Shown: positions 25,709-33,966 of the stretch, in pieces
Numbering within the stretch: the first letter of the stretch is position 1
Layout: every line of letters starts with the position of its first letter
NCBI RefSeq assembly: GCF_003475325.1
Contig: NZ_QRQC01000001.1
Span: 124,001-188,000 of the forward strand
Length of the DNA stretch: 64,000 bases
Source: Collinsella sp. AF33-16
Lineage (GTDB): Bacteria > Actinomycetota > Coriobacteriia > Coriobacteriales > Coriobacteriaceae
Reading direction: 5' to 3'
Made by a program: the position numbers and the translations under genes
Notes under the pieces: generated by a model
Databases searched by the model: none
The model's input: the letters and a program-made list of their open reading frames with translations, nothing else
What the model was told of the DNA's origin: nothing

Positions 25709-26278
25709 ATGAATGAGATTTCCAACATACATGCGTTTGAGGACGAGGATTTTCTACACGCTTGCTTCGTGTGGGGGATGGCCGTGATCGCGGTGTTTGC
25801 CGTGTGCCTGGTGCCGGTGTTTATGCTGTTGGGCGGGCCTGCGGACTTGGACGCGGCTGAGGCGGGCGGCTGGATGGCTGTCGTGGGCTGGATAGTCGGC
25901 TTGGCTGCGGTCTCAATGGCATCGTTTGCCGTGCACGAGCTGGTGCATGCGGTGTTTTTTAAGCTGCTGGCGCCTGCGGGCGCGCAGGTGACCTTTGGGG
26001 CGAATCGCGAGACGGCGATGATCTATGCCTGCGCCGAGGGCGTTGTGTATTCGCGCCGGCGGTACATGGCGGTTTGCCTGGCGCCGACGGTTGTTGTGAC
26101 GACAGCATTTGCCCTGGGGTTTGCGTTCTCGGACTATCCGCTGCTGTGCTACCTGGCGGCTGGTCTGCACTTGTCGGGCTGTGTGGGTGATTGGTATTAC
26201 GTGCGGACCATTCTGCGCGACCGCCGTATCGTCGCCTGCGAGGATACGTCCTTTGGCGTGCGCTTTTTCGCAAAGTAG
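25709..26278 (+). CDS. DUF3267 putative membrane metalloprotease
   Basis: 189 residues with four hydrophobic segments. The second ends in VHELVHAVFF, an HExxH zinc motif in or beside the membrane; AGLHLSGCVGDWYYV later resembles the conserved SGSxGD motif of DUF3267 proteins and may supply a third ligand. The family is predicted to be membrane zincins of unknown substrate. Divergent from metG; followed by an intergenic repeat and queH. Confidence 0.78.
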   Translation: MNEISNIHAFEDEDFLHACFVWGMAVIAVFAVCLVPVFMLLGGPADLDAAEAGGWMAVVGWIVGLAAVSMASFAVHELVHAVFFKLLAPAGAQVTFGANRETAMIYACAEGVVYSRRRYMAVCLAPTVVVTTAFALGFAFSDYPLLCYLAAGLHLSGCVGDWYYVRTILRDRRIVACEDTSFGVRFFAK

Positions 26279-26284
26279 TCTTTT

Positions 26285-26339
26285 TGGGACGGGGCTATTT
26301 TAGCTGCCATGATGTCGGGGTGAGTTTTCTGGGACGGGG
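26285..26339. repeat. GGGACGGGG intergenic repeat (family E), copy 1
   Basis: TGGGACGGGG occurs at 26285-26294 (followed by CTATTTTAG) and again at 26330-26339. The same motif forms the arms of the palindrome at 33967-34028. The second copy sits where the queH ribosome site would be. Confidence 0.55.
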
Positions 26340-26921
26340 ATGTCGATGAAGTCGTTGTTGCTGCATGCGTGCTGTGCACCATGCTCGCTTGAGCCGGTTC
26401 GCCTGCTGCGCGAGGAGGGGTTTGAGCCCACGATTTGCTGGACCAATCCCAATATTCAACCGCGCGATGAATGGCGGCGGCGTCTGGACGAGCTGCGCCG
26501 GTGGTGTGCCGATGGCGACATCGAGCTCATCGAGGCGGGGGAGGACCGCGAGCGCTGGGAGGCCGGCGTGGCCCCGCTGGGTGCCGATCGGCCCCGTCGC
26601 TGTCGCTCGTGCTATGCCCTGCGCTTGGCCGAGGCGTGCCGCGTGGCCCAGGAGCGCGGGTTTGAGTTTGTGGGCACGACGCTCGCCGTCTCGCCGTATC
26701 AGCTGTTCGATACCTGCAATGATGTTTTGGAGCGTCTGGCTGCCGCCCGCGGTCTCACCCCGGTGATTCGCGATTTTCGCCCGTATTATCCCGAGGCTGC
26801 GCGCCGTTCGCGTGAGCTGGGCATGTATCGGCAGAATTACTGCGGCTGCCGTTTCTCGGCGGTCGAGGCGGCCATGGATCGCGCCCGCATCCGCGACGAG
26901 CGCAAAGCCGCCAAAAAGTAG
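26340..26921 (+). CDS. queH: Epoxyqueuosine reductase QueH
   Basis: 193 residues. It reduces epoxyqueuosine to queuosine in tRNA and is the non-orthologous replacement of QueG. Cysteine motifs characteristic of the DUF208/QueH family are visible: LLLHACCAPCSLE (iron-sulfur/Cys pair), CRSCYALRLAEA and YCGC near the C-terminus. TNPNIQPRDEWRRRLDEL matches the conserved NPNIHP-type block. Start ATG 26340, or 26346 with a slightly better spacing to GGGG. The queA gene follows 64 bp later. Confidence 0.92.
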   Translation: MSMKSLLLHACCAPCSLEPVRLLREEGFEPTICWTNPNIQPRDEWRRRLDELRRWCADGDIELIEAGEDRERWEAGVAPLGADRPRRCRSCYALRLAEACRVAQERGFEFVGTTLAVSPYQLFDTCNDVLERLAAARGLTPVIRDFRPYYPEAARRSRELGMYRQNYCGCRFSAVEAAMDRARIRDERKAAKK

Positions 26922-26985
26922 TTCGTTTGGGACGTCAGCCTGCTAGGATGTAGAGCGGACTTTAGCTATATAAGGAGTATCCGAC

Positions 26986-28203
26986 GTGTCTATGCGTACC
27001 GATGATTTTGACTACAACCTTCCTGAGGAACTGATTGCCCAGGCTCCTGCCGAGCCGCGCGACTCCTGCCGCCTGCTGGTGGTGGATCGCAAAGGCTCCC
27101 AGGCGGGGAAGCCGCTGGAGCACGGCGGTACCGTTGAGCACCGCATCTTCCGCGACATCATCGACTATATCGAGCCGGGCGATGTGCTCGTCATCAACAA
27201 GACGCGTGTGATGCCGGCCCGCCTGATCGGTCGCAAAGCCGGCTCGGGTGGCGTGGTCGAGACGCTGCTGCTCAAGCGCCGTGAGGATGTTGACCCGCTG
27301 GGCCACGTTTGGGAGTGCCTGGTCAAGCCGGGCAAGCGCCTGAAGCCCGGTGCTCAGATTGAGTATCGCGCCGGTGGCGCCCATGCGCCCGAGGGGGCTC
27401 CCGTGGTGCTGACGGCCGAGGTCATCGACTTTGTCACCGATAGCCGCGGAGGCCGTCTGGTGCGCTTTGAGCCGGCCGGCTGCAATGCCGCCGGCGAGCC
27501 GCGCACGCTCGACGAGGCCATTCATGCTGCCGGTCACGTGCCGCTGCCGCCCTACATTACCGATTACGAGGGCGATCCCGAGAAGTACCAGACCGTCTAC
27601 GCCATGAAGGAGGAGCACTCGGCTGCCGCTCCTACGGCGGGTCTGCACTTTACCCCCGAGCTCATGGCCGCTATCGAGGCCAAGGGCGCGAAGTTTGCCG
27701 CCGTCGAGCTCGAGGTGGGTATTGATACCTTCCGTCTGGTGGAGGAGGATGACCCCACGCAGCACGTCATGCACACCGAGCGCTACCACGTGTCACAGGA
27801 GGTTGTCGACGCCGTGCATAAGGCGAAGGCCGAGGGGCACCGCGTGATCGCCGTCGGCACCACCGCAGTACGCTCGCTCGAGAGCGCCTTTGACGCTGAG
27901 GCACCGGTGTCCGATCCGGCCGTGACGGCGCACTATTTTGAGGGCCGCGAGGATGGGGCCGATACGCTCGGCCGCGGCGACATCGTGGCGCGCGAGAACG
28001 CTACGACGCAGCTCTACCTCATGCCCGGCTCGACCTATCACGTGGTCGACGCGCTGATCACGAACTTCCACGTGCCGCGCTCCACGCTCATGATGCTCGT
28101 AAGCGCGCTTGCCACCCGCGACCAGATCATGGATGCCTACGCCGCTGCTATCGAAGAGCGCTACCGCTTCTTCAGCTTTGGCGACGCGATGCTCATTTTG
28201 TAG
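26986..28203 (+). CDS. queA: tRNA preQ1(34) S-adenosylmethionine ribosyltransferase-isomerase
   Basis: 405 residues. It transfers and isomerises ribose from SAM onto 7-aminomethyl-7-deazaguanine in tRNA, the step before QueH. Motifs: FDYNLPEELIAQAPAEPRDSCRLLVV, NKTRVMPARLIG, PLPPYI, EEHSAAAPTAGLHFTPEL, GTTAVRSLES and NFHVPRSTLMMLVSA. It is about 50 residues longer than most QueA; the excess lies in insertions around residues 80-190. GTG start at 26986 with AAGGAG eight bases upstream. With queH here and tgt at 31844 it completes the late queuosine pathway. Confidence 0.93.
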   Translation: MSMRTDDFDYNLPEELIAQAPAEPRDSCRLLVVDRKGSQAGKPLEHGGTVEHRIFRDIIDYIEPGDVLVINKTRVMPARLIGRKAGSGGVVETLLLKRREDVDPLGHVWECLVKPGKRLKPGAQIEYRAGGAHAPEGAPVVLTAEVIDFVTDSRGGRLVRFEPAGCNAAGEPRTLDEAIHAAGHVPLPPYITDYEGDPEKYQTVYAMKEEHSAAAPTAGLHFTPELMAAIEAKGAKFAAVELEVGIDTFRLVEEDDPTQHVMHTERYHVSQEVVDAVHKAKAEGHRVIAVGTTAVRSLESAFDAEAPVSDPAVTAHYFEGREDGADTLGRGDIVARENATTQLYLMPGSTYHVVDALITNFHVPRSTLMMLVSALATRDQIMDAYAAAIEERYRFFSFGDAMLIL

Positions 28204-28231
28204 GTTACGGCGTTTTACAAACGCCGTAACC
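28203..28231. repeat. Palindrome family A, copy 1 (likely queA terminator)
   Basis: GGTTACGGCGTTT, loop TAC, then its exact complement. A second copy is at 31408-31435. It directly abuts the queA stop; no T tract follows. Confidence 0.75.
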
Positions 28232-28248
28232 GGCCGACGCTGCAAACC

Positions 28249-28338
28249 CCCCTAAGCGGCAATCTGACGTTCAATCGTCGGGCATGACCAGAAGGTCAAT
28301 GCCCCCCCCTCTTTCACGTCACCTTGCTCGCTTAGGGG
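28249..28338. repeat. Palindrome family B, copy 1
   Basis: Outer arms CCCCTAAGCG...CGCTTAGGGG surround a core GGCATGACCAGAAGGTC-A-ATGCC. The copy at 31449-31548 has the same core but different outer arms that still pair. Flanks GCCGACGCTGC and CGCTGAC-TTGCCAAA are shared too. Confidence 0.75.
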
Positions 28339-28372
28339 CGTTTTCGCTGACTTTGCCAAAGCATCGGCAGGT

Positions 28373-28477
28373 ACTCATTGGGGACGTACTTAAATGAGTG
28401 CCTGCAGAATGAGAGTGGATAATCTCCCGTTTTTGGCCTGCTTGGGGGCTCAAAGTGGGAGATTATCCACTCTCATT
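28373..28477. repeat. Palindrome family C, copy 1
   Basis: ACTCATT/AATGAGT around GGGGACGTACTT, then a perfect 21-bp stem (28408-28428 with 28457-28477; arm core GTGGATAATCTCCC). A near-identical copy is at 31599-31702. Confidence 0.75.
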
Positions 28478-28480
28478 AGA

Positions 28481-28530
28481 TGGCACTTGGGGACGTTCCT
28501 TTTTTGCCGGCACCTGGGGACAGTCCTTGT
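28481..28530. repeat. GGGGACGTTCC repeat (family D), copy 1
   Basis: GGCACTTGGGGACGTTCC, a T run, GCCGGCACCTGGGGACAGTCCTT. Matches the element at 44122-44171. With families A-C it fills the 28204-28546 gap, which holds no gene. Confidence 0.65.
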
Positions 28531-28546
28531 AATCGTTGGGGAGTGG

Positions 28547-30310
28547 TTACTTGCTCGCGAACAGCCAGATCAAGATGATCACTAGAACTACGGCGACGAT
28601 GCAGACGATGGCGCCGGTGAATTTGATGCGTGAGTCGCGGGTACGCTCGCGCACCGCGTCCTCGGTGGCCTCGAGCTGGGCGACTTCTCGCTCGGTCTCG
28701 GTGTGTTCGGCTTTGTCTCGGGCCAAGGACCCTGCAAGCGACTCAGTGATCTCTGGGTGGTCGTGCACCTCGGTCGCCTGTTCGATGATCGACTGCGCAT
28801 GTGCGGCATCTGTTTGGGCGTTGGCGATGGTCTGCTCCTGGTCGCGGCGCGCCTTGTCCTCGGCAGCGATCTTCTCGCGCAGTTCGCGCTGACGAGTCGC
28901 GGCGGCGGTCTTCGCCGTCTGCAGCTCGTCGCGCGCGGCATCGGCTTCGGTCGTCACGGCTTGGTGCGCGCGTTTTGCGTCGGCGATAGGGGCTTGAGCC
29001 TGCTCGACGGCCTGCTCGGCTGCGGCAAGCGAGTGCTCAAGGTCGGCGGTGATGCGCGGGACATCTTCTTCGGCTTTACGCAGGGCATCTGCCGTGTCGG
29101 AAATCTGCATCGAGAGCTCGCTGGTGCGCACCGTATAGTTGGCGGGATTTGCCGAGGGATTGCGTTGCAGCTCGGCATACTCATGACGCAGCGTCTCGAG
29201 CTGGGCGCGCGTGGCGTCGACGGTTTGTTGTGCGGCGGCAATGCCGGCGTCTCGCTCTGCCTTCACCTTGTCGCGGATGCGCTTGGAATCCTCAAGACGT
29301 CGAACGAGGCGGTTGCCGGTCTCGCGTGAGCTCGCCTCGCGGGCCTCCACGGCGTCGAGCGCGGCCTTCAGGCGGAGCTCAGTCGCGTCATCCTCTGTCT
29401 TCATTTGTTCGAGCTGACCCTTGAGCTCTGTCGCTTTGGAGGCGTGGGCATCACGGTCAATCTCGGCGGCCGCTGCAGTCTTTTGGGCCGTGGCAATCGC
29501 CTGGCGCTGGTCGGCGACGATCTGGTCGTAGCGGCCTGCGATATCCTGGCGCGTCTCGAGTTCCTCGGTCTGGTCGGCAATGCGCTGCTCAAGTTCGGCC
29601 AGGTGGGCACGGGCATCGGCAAGTGCCTTTTTCGCGGCGTTCATCTCGCGCATGGCCGAGGCGCCCTGGGCGATAAAGGTGCCCACGGCGTTCGCGGTGT
29701 TCGAAACGGCGGTCCCCAGATCGCGGCTCGCGGCGGGGGAGTGCGGGGCGGTCGGGCGAGCGGTGTCGGCAGCGTCCGCATCGGTAGCCTGCGGCGCGGC
29801 GATATTGCCGGTGCCGCCCTCGACCACAGAAAAGCCTGCTGCGTGCGGGTCGACCGCATCGGCGCCAATCGTGGGATGCTCGAGCTGCAGAAACGAGGGC
29901 ATGGCGCTGCCCTGGTCGGCAACCGGAGTCTCGCCGGGTACGAAGGTCGAGGCTGCCTCGGCGGCCTCCTCTTCCTCGGCGTCAACGTCAGCGTCGGCCA
30001 CGGCGTCTTTCATCGCTTTGACGGCATCCATCATGGAGTCCATGACGGCGTCGAGCTCTTCTTCCGAAGAAACCTCGATAGGGCCCGCAGCTTGCGGAGC
30101 GGCATCCTGTACGGGGTCGTCGTCCTGAGCGGGCGCATCGTCGTTTTGCTCGCCGGCATCTTCGGCGCCGGGGGTTTCCGCCGTAGCGCTTTCGTCCAAG
30201 ATGGGGTCGTCGAGGTCAATATCATCGCAGGTCACAGCGTCGGCATCTGCAGTGACGTCTGCGGAATCATCAATATGCTGTTGAGTCTGGGGGTCCAGCT
30301 CGTCTGTCAT
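28547..30310 (-). CDS. Long coiled-coil protein with C-terminal membrane anchor
   Basis: 587 residues from ATG 30310 (GAGGAG nine bases upstream; an ATG two codons earlier is too close). Residues ~1-200 are acidic and probably disordered. Residues ~200-550 are an Ala/Glu/Arg/Gln-rich coiled coil (KKALADARAHLAELEQRIADQ...), interrupted near NPSANPANYTV. The last 25 residues form a membrane helix (GAIVCIVAVVLVIILIWLF) with a short tail, so it is tail-anchored and faces the cytosol. No enzymatic motif. A structural or scaffold role is plausible but not shown. Flanked on both sides by repeat-rich gaps. Confidence 0.72.
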   Translation of the reverse strand: MTDELDPQTQQHIDDSADVTADADAVTCDDIDLDDPILDESATAETPGAEDAGEQNDDAPAQDDDPVQDAAPQAAGPIEVSSEEELDAVMDSMMDAVKAMKDAVADADVDAEEEEAAEAASTFVPGETPVADQGSAMPSFLQLEHPTIGADAVDPHAAGFSVVEGGTGNIAAPQATDADAADTARPTAPHSPAASRDLGTAVSNTANAVGTFIAQGASAMREMNAAKKALADARAHLAELEQRIADQTEELETRQDIAGRYDQIVADQRQAIATAQKTAAAAEIDRDAHASKATELKGQLEQMKTEDDATELRLKAALDAVEAREASSRETGNRLVRRLEDSKRIRDKVKAERDAGIAAAQQTVDATRAQLETLRHEYAELQRNPSANPANYTVRTSELSMQISDTADALRKAEEDVPRITADLEHSLAAAEQAVEQAQAPIADAKRAHQAVTTEADAARDELQTAKTAAATRQRELREKIAAEDKARRDQEQTIANAQTDAAHAQSIIEQATEVHDHPEITESLAGSLARDKAEHTETEREVAQLEATEDAVRERTRDSRIKFTGAIVCIVAVVLVIILIWLFASK

Positions 30311-30449
30311 AGGCATGTGCTCCTCATCGTTGTTTGTCACCCTATGATAAAGTCTCGCGCCGACATCCCGCGCGCTGCAGCAAAGTTTCAAAACGTGTTC
30401 GATGGCTCGCGTCGATAGCAAAAACTCGGCCACTTTATCCAGTTTGTAC

Positions 30450-30478
30450 TTGACAATCCCTTCGCCGAAAGACGTTAT
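30450..30478 (+). promoter_or_regulatory. Candidate promoter for the SDR gene
   Basis: TTGACA (30450-30455), 17-bp spacer, CGTTAT (30473-30478), leaving a leader of about 120 nt. The -10 box is poor. Confidence 0.35.
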
Positions 30479-30604
30479 GCCGTTCGCCTGCCGAGGCCTT
30501 TTCTTTTCACTTGAACCCGTTAAAGTTGCATTTCAGCTTTTGTCGCGTTTATTTGGATGCGCGCAGTCGGCGGGTGCGCCCGTCGCGATTTGAAAGGACT
30601 TTAT

Positions 30605-31405
30605 ATGGGACTTTTCACTGGTAAGACCGTGATCGTCACCGGCGGCGGCAAGGCCACGCTCAAGGACGGCTCCGCTGGCTCCATCGGCTACGGTATCGAT
30701 ATCGCTTTTGCCAAGGAGGGCGCAAACCTCGTCATCACCGGCCGCAACGTTGCCAAGCTCGAGGCTGCCAAGGAATCCCTCGAGGCCGAGTACGGCGTCA
30801 AGGTTCTGCCTGTTCAGGCCGATGTCTCGGCTGGTCAGGACAACGAGGCCGTCGTCCAGAACGTCATCGACAAGGCTATTGAGGAGTTCGGCCGCATCGA
30901 CGCCGTCGTCAACAATGCTCAGGCCAGCGCCTCGGGTGTGACCATCGCCGACCACACCATGGATCAGTTTAACCTGGCCATTTATTCCGGTCTGTATGCC
31001 ACCTATCTGTACATGCAGAAGGCCTATCCGCACCTGAAGGAAACCAAGGGCTCCGTGGTCAACTTTGCCTCGGGCGCCGGCCTGTTTGGCAACTATGGTC
31101 AGTGCAGCTATGCCGCCGCCAAGGAGGGCATCCGTGGTCTGACTCGCGTTGCCGCCAACGAGTGGGGCAAGGACGGCATCAACGTCAATATCGTTTGCCC
31201 GCTTGCTTGGACCGCCGCGCTCGAGAACTTCCAAGATGCCTATCCCGAGGCGTTCAAGGCCAACGTCCACATGCCGCCGGCAGGCCACTACGGCGACGTC
31301 GAGAAGGAAATCGGCCGCGTTGTCGTTCAGCTCTGCGGTCCCGACTTTAAGTATATGAACGGCGAGACCGTCACCCTCGAGGGTGGCATGGGCCAGCGCC
31401 CGTAG
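30605..31405 (+). CDS. Short-chain dehydrogenase/reductase
   Basis: 266 residues from ATG 30605 (GAAAGGA upstream). Classical SDR: VIVTGGGKATLKDGSAGSIGYG (glycine motif carrying an insertion of about eight residues), GRIDAVVNNAQ (NNAG-like), a Ser in VVNFASGAG and catalytic YAAAKE. GRN after the second strand suggests NADP preference. Near-family members include FabG-like reductases and hydroxysteroid dehydrogenases. A bile-acid or steroid substrate is possible in a gut Coriobacterium, but sequence alone does not decide it. Monocistronic and followed by the A-B-C repeat set. Confidence 0.8.
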   Translation: MGLFTGKTVIVTGGGKATLKDGSAGSIGYGIDIAFAKEGANLVITGRNVAKLEAAKESLEAEYGVKVLPVQADVSAGQDNEAVVQNVIDKAIEEFGRIDAVVNNAQASASGVTIADHTMDQFNLAIYSGLYATYLYMQKAYPHLKETKGSVVNFASGAGLFGNYGQCSYAAAKEGIRGLTRVAANEWGKDGINVNIVCPLAWTAALENFQDAYPEAFKANVHMPPAGHYGDVEKEIGRVVVQLCGPDFKYMNGETVTLEGGMGQRP

Positions 31406-31407
31406 GA

Positions 31408-31435
31408 GTTACGGCGTTTTACCAAACGCCGTAAC
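31408..31435. repeat. Palindrome family A, copy 2 (likely SDR terminator)
   Basis: GTTACGGCGTTT and AAACGCCGTAAC around a 4-nt loop, three bases after the SDR stop: the same position relative to a stop codon as copy 1 after queA. Confidence 0.75.
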
Positions 31436-31448
31436 GCGCCGACGCTGC

Positions 31449-31548
31449 GCGGTCACCAGAGCGACAACTTGTCATTCAAAGAGGGCGGCATGACCAGAAG
31501 GTCTATGCCGCCCTCTTTTCATGCCAATTTGTTCGCTCTGGTGACCGC
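31449..31548. repeat. Palindrome family B, copy 2
   Basis: Outer arms GCGGTCACCAGAGCGA...TCGCTCTGGTGACCGC, inner AGAGGGCGGCAT/ATGCCGCCCTCT and the shared GACCAGAAGGTC tip. Stems differ from copy 1 yet pair fully. Confidence 0.75.
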
Positions 31549-31598
31549 TCGCTGACGTTGCCAAAATATCGGCGTTGCCGTGGCTGGTAAATAGCTCC

Positions 31599-31702
31599 AC
31601 TCATCGGGGACGTACTTAAATGAGTGCCCGCAGAATGAAAGTGGATAATCTCCCGTTTTTGGGCTGTGCTTTGGGCAAAAGTGGGAGATTATCCACGCTC
31701 AT
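31599..31702. repeat. Palindrome family C, copy 2
   Basis: Shares GGGGACGTACTTAAATGAGT and GTGGATAATCTCCCGTTT with copy 1; arms at 31634-31654 and 31683-31702 pair with one mismatch. A fragment TCCACGCTCATTTG recurs at about 31721-31734. The 31406-31843 gap holds no gene. A TATAAT at 31801 may be the tgt promoter -10. Confidence 0.7.
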
Positions 31703-31843
31703 CCGGTAAGCGTCCAAAAATCCACGCTCATTTGCCGTGTCCCCGCCGCATCCTCCTCGCGCCAGTTTCTGTCGAGTCGGTGCTTCTTGCGGGTTGCCCG
31801 TATAATGGTTTGCGTATGAACCGCAACCAAGGAGTTCCAGTTT

Positions 31844-32983
31844 ATGGACCAGAACCTTTTTAAATTCGACCTGATCGCCGAGGACCCGACGACGCACGCG
31901 CGTGCCGGCGTACTGCACACCCCGCACGGCGACATCGAGACGCCGATTTTTATGCCCGTGGGCACCAAGGCAAACGTCAAGGGCATTCCTACCGAGACTG
32001 TCAAGAAGCTCGGCGCCCAGATCGTGCTCGCCAATACCTATCATCTGTCCATGCGTCCCGGCGAGGACACCATCGCCGAGCTGGGCGGCCTGCACAAGTT
32101 CATGAACTGGCACGGCCCCATCCTCACCGACTCGGGCGGTTTCCAGGTCTTCAGCCACAACGATGCCGTCAAGCTCACCGATGAGGGCGTGCGCTTTATC
32201 GTCAACGATTACGACGGCCGCCACGTGTTTTGGACGCCCGAGGACAACATGGAAATCGCCATGAAACTCGGCTCCGATATCTGCATGCAGCTCGACCAGT
32301 GCCCGGGCTATCCCGCCACGCGCGCCTACGTTGAGCGCGCCGTTGAGCTGTCGAGCATGTGGGCCGAGCGCTGCTATAAGGCGCATACCCGCGATGACCA
32401 GGCGCTCTTTGGCATCGTTCAGGGCGGCATGCACCTGGATCTGCGCCTGCGTTCGCTGCGCCATCTGGAGGAGTGCGGCGACTTCCCGGGCTATGGTATC
32501 GGTGGCTATTCGGTGGGCGAGGATCACGAGACCATGTTCGAGACCCTGGCGCCGCTCGTGAGCGAGTACATGCCCAAGCATAAGCCGCGCTACCTGATGG
32601 GTGTCGGCAACCCCACCACGCTCGTACGCGGCGTGGGCGTGGGCATCGACATGTTCGACTGTGTGCTGCCGACGCGCACCGGTCGCATGGGTACGGCGTT
32701 CTCCAGTGAAGGTCGCCTTAACTTCCGTAACGCGCGCTTTGCGCACGACGACGGCCCCATCGACCCCACCTGCACCTGCCCGGTGTGCACGGGCGGCTAC
32801 AGCCGCGCGCTCATTCGCCACATGGTCACGCAGAAGGAGATGCTCGGCGGCATTTTGCTTTCGATGCACAATATCTACTACCTGCTCAACCTTATGCAGC
32901 GTGCCCGCCAGGCCATTATCGAGGGCCGCTACGGCGCATTCGTGAGCGATTGGATGAATAGTCCTGCCGCGGTGGATTACTAA
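31844..32983 (+). CDS. tgt: Queuine/preQ1 tRNA-guanine transglycosylase
   Basis: 379 residues. It exchanges G34 of GUN-anticodon tRNAs for preQ1 (bacterial). Motifs: PIFMPVGTKANVKG, LANTYHLSMRPG, LTDSGGFQVFS (nucleophile-side Asp), FGIVQGGMHLDLR, GIGGYSVGE, YLMGVGNP, GIDMFDCVLPTR (catalytic Asp) and a zinc site CTCPVCTGGYSRALIRH. Bacterial rather than archaeal/eukaryotic length. AAGGAG nine bases before ATG. Confidence 0.96.
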   Translation: MDQNLFKFDLIAEDPTTHARAGVLHTPHGDIETPIFMPVGTKANVKGIPTETVKKLGAQIVLANTYHLSMRPGEDTIAELGGLHKFMNWHGPILTDSGGFQVFSHNDAVKLTDEGVRFIVNDYDGRHVFWTPEDNMEIAMKLGSDICMQLDQCPGYPATRAYVERAVELSSMWAERCYKAHTRDDQALFGIVQGGMHLDLRLRSLRHLEECGDFPGYGIGGYSVGEDHETMFETLAPLVSEYMPKHKPRYLMGVGNPTTLVRGVGVGIDMFDCVLPTRTGRMGTAFSSEGRLNFRNARFAHDDGPIDPTCTCPVCTGGYSRALIRHMVTQKEMLGGILLSMHNIYYLLNLMQRARQAIIEGRYGAFVSDWMNSPAAVDY

Positions 32984-33022
32984 GGGCGACAGACACGCTT
33001 GCAGAGCGTGGGCAACGGCAAT

Positions 33023-33071
33023 GGTCGAGCGCCAGCCGGTCGTCACATTCGCTGACACCGGCTGCGCGACC
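33023..33071. other. Imperfect palindrome downstream of tgt
   Basis: GGTCGAGCGCCAGCCGGT (33023-33040) pairs with ACCGGCTGCGCGACC (33057-33071) with small bulges. Could be another dispersed intergenic element; no second copy seen here. Confidence 0.45.
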
Positions 33072-33132
33072 GCTGGCCGATAGCTTGTAAGTGCTTGATG
33101 CATCGTGGGTACCATACCGAATAGTTGATGTT

Positions 33133-33180
33133 CGGGCGGGTGTTTGACGCATGGCGTCGACCCCGCCCGTTTTTCTTTTT
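33133..33180 (+). terminator. Terminator after tgt
   Basis: CGGGCGGG/CCCGCCCG outer stem and GACGC/GCGTC inner stem, followed by TTTTTCTTTTT. Confidence 0.85.
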
Positions 33181-33196
33181 CTCGATAGGAGTACCC

Positions 33197-33955
33197 ATGA
33201 TTAAGAATGAGAACGTCGAGGGCGAGCCTGCCTACGACGAGACGTACCGCCGCGGCCCCGTGGTCATGCGCGGCCCCATGATTCCTAAGGACAACACCTA
33301 CGCCAACCTGCTGGCGCCCGAGGAGTCGACTGACTGGCTGCACGCCGACCCCTGGCGCGTGCTGCGAATTCAGGCAGAGTTTGTCGATGGCTTTGGCGCG
33401 CTTGCCGAGCTTGGACCTGCGGTGACTATCTTCGGTAGCGCCCGCACGCCCAAGACCGATCCGCTCTACAAGGCGGCGCGCACCGTCGGGCGCAAGATCG
33501 CGCAACGTGGCGTGGCGGTCATCACCGGTGGCGGCCCCGGCATCATGGAAGCGGCCAACAGGGGAGCAGCGAGTGTCAACGGCAAGTCAGTTGGCCTAGG
33601 CATTGAATTGCCGCACGAGCACGGGCTCAACAAATACGTGAACCTCGGCATGGACTTCCGCTACTTCTTTGTGCGCAAAACCATGTTCGTTAAGTACAGC
33701 TCGGGCGCCATCGTATTTCCCGGCGGCTTTGGCACGCTCGACGAGATGTTCGAGGTTCTCACGCTGGTGCAGACGCACAAGGTCAAGCGCATGCCGCTCG
33801 TGCTGGTGGGCAGCGAGTACTGGCAGGGCCTGTTCGACTGGCTCAACGGTCCGGTGATGGACGCCGGCATGATCAGTCCGCTCGATCCGGATCTGGTACA
33901 CATTACCGACGACCTCAACGAGGCCGTTGACATTGCCCTGAGCGGGCTGATGTAG
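33197..33955 (+). CDS. LOG-family (TIGR00730) nucleotide phosphoribohydrolase-like protein
   Basis: 252 residues from ATG 33197 (AGGAG upstream). Rossmann-like fold with the LOG motifs GGGPGIMEAANRGA and PGGFGTLDEMFE. Family members hydrolyse nucleoside 5'-monophosphates (AMP, or cytokinin ribotides in plants and some actinobacteria) to base and ribose phosphate. It has a ~75-residue N-terminal extension ahead of the core, unlike short LOG proteins. Cytosolic. Confidence 0.87.
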   Translation: MIKNENVEGEPAYDETYRRGPVVMRGPMIPKDNTYANLLAPEESTDWLHADPWRVLRIQAEFVDGFGALAELGPAVTIFGSARTPKTDPLYKAARTVGRKIAQRGVAVITGGGPGIMEAANRGAASVNGKSVGLGIELPHEHGLNKYVNLGMDFRYFFVRKTMFVKYSSGAIVFPGGFGTLDEMFEVLTLVQTHKVKRMPLVLVGSEYWQGLFDWLNGPVMDAGMISPLDPDLVHITDDLNEAVDIALSGLM

Positions 33956-33966
33956 AGTAGCTAAAA

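Noticed and set aside
22510..25716. Very long open frames on the plus strand opposite the RNA methyltransferase and metG genes
   Set aside because: They mirror strongly supported minus-strand genes, have no ribosome sites and give compositions typical of antisense frames in GC-rich DNA.
28203..28530. Clustered repeats considered as a CRISPR array or attC-type integron
   Set aside because: The palindromes differ from one another, are not regularly spaced and no cas or integrase gene is near.
30605..31405. Assignment of the SDR as the known Collinsella 7-beta-hydroxysteroid dehydrogenase
   Set aside because: The N-terminal sequence and glycine-loop layout differ from the published enzyme as remembered, so only the SDR family is claimed.
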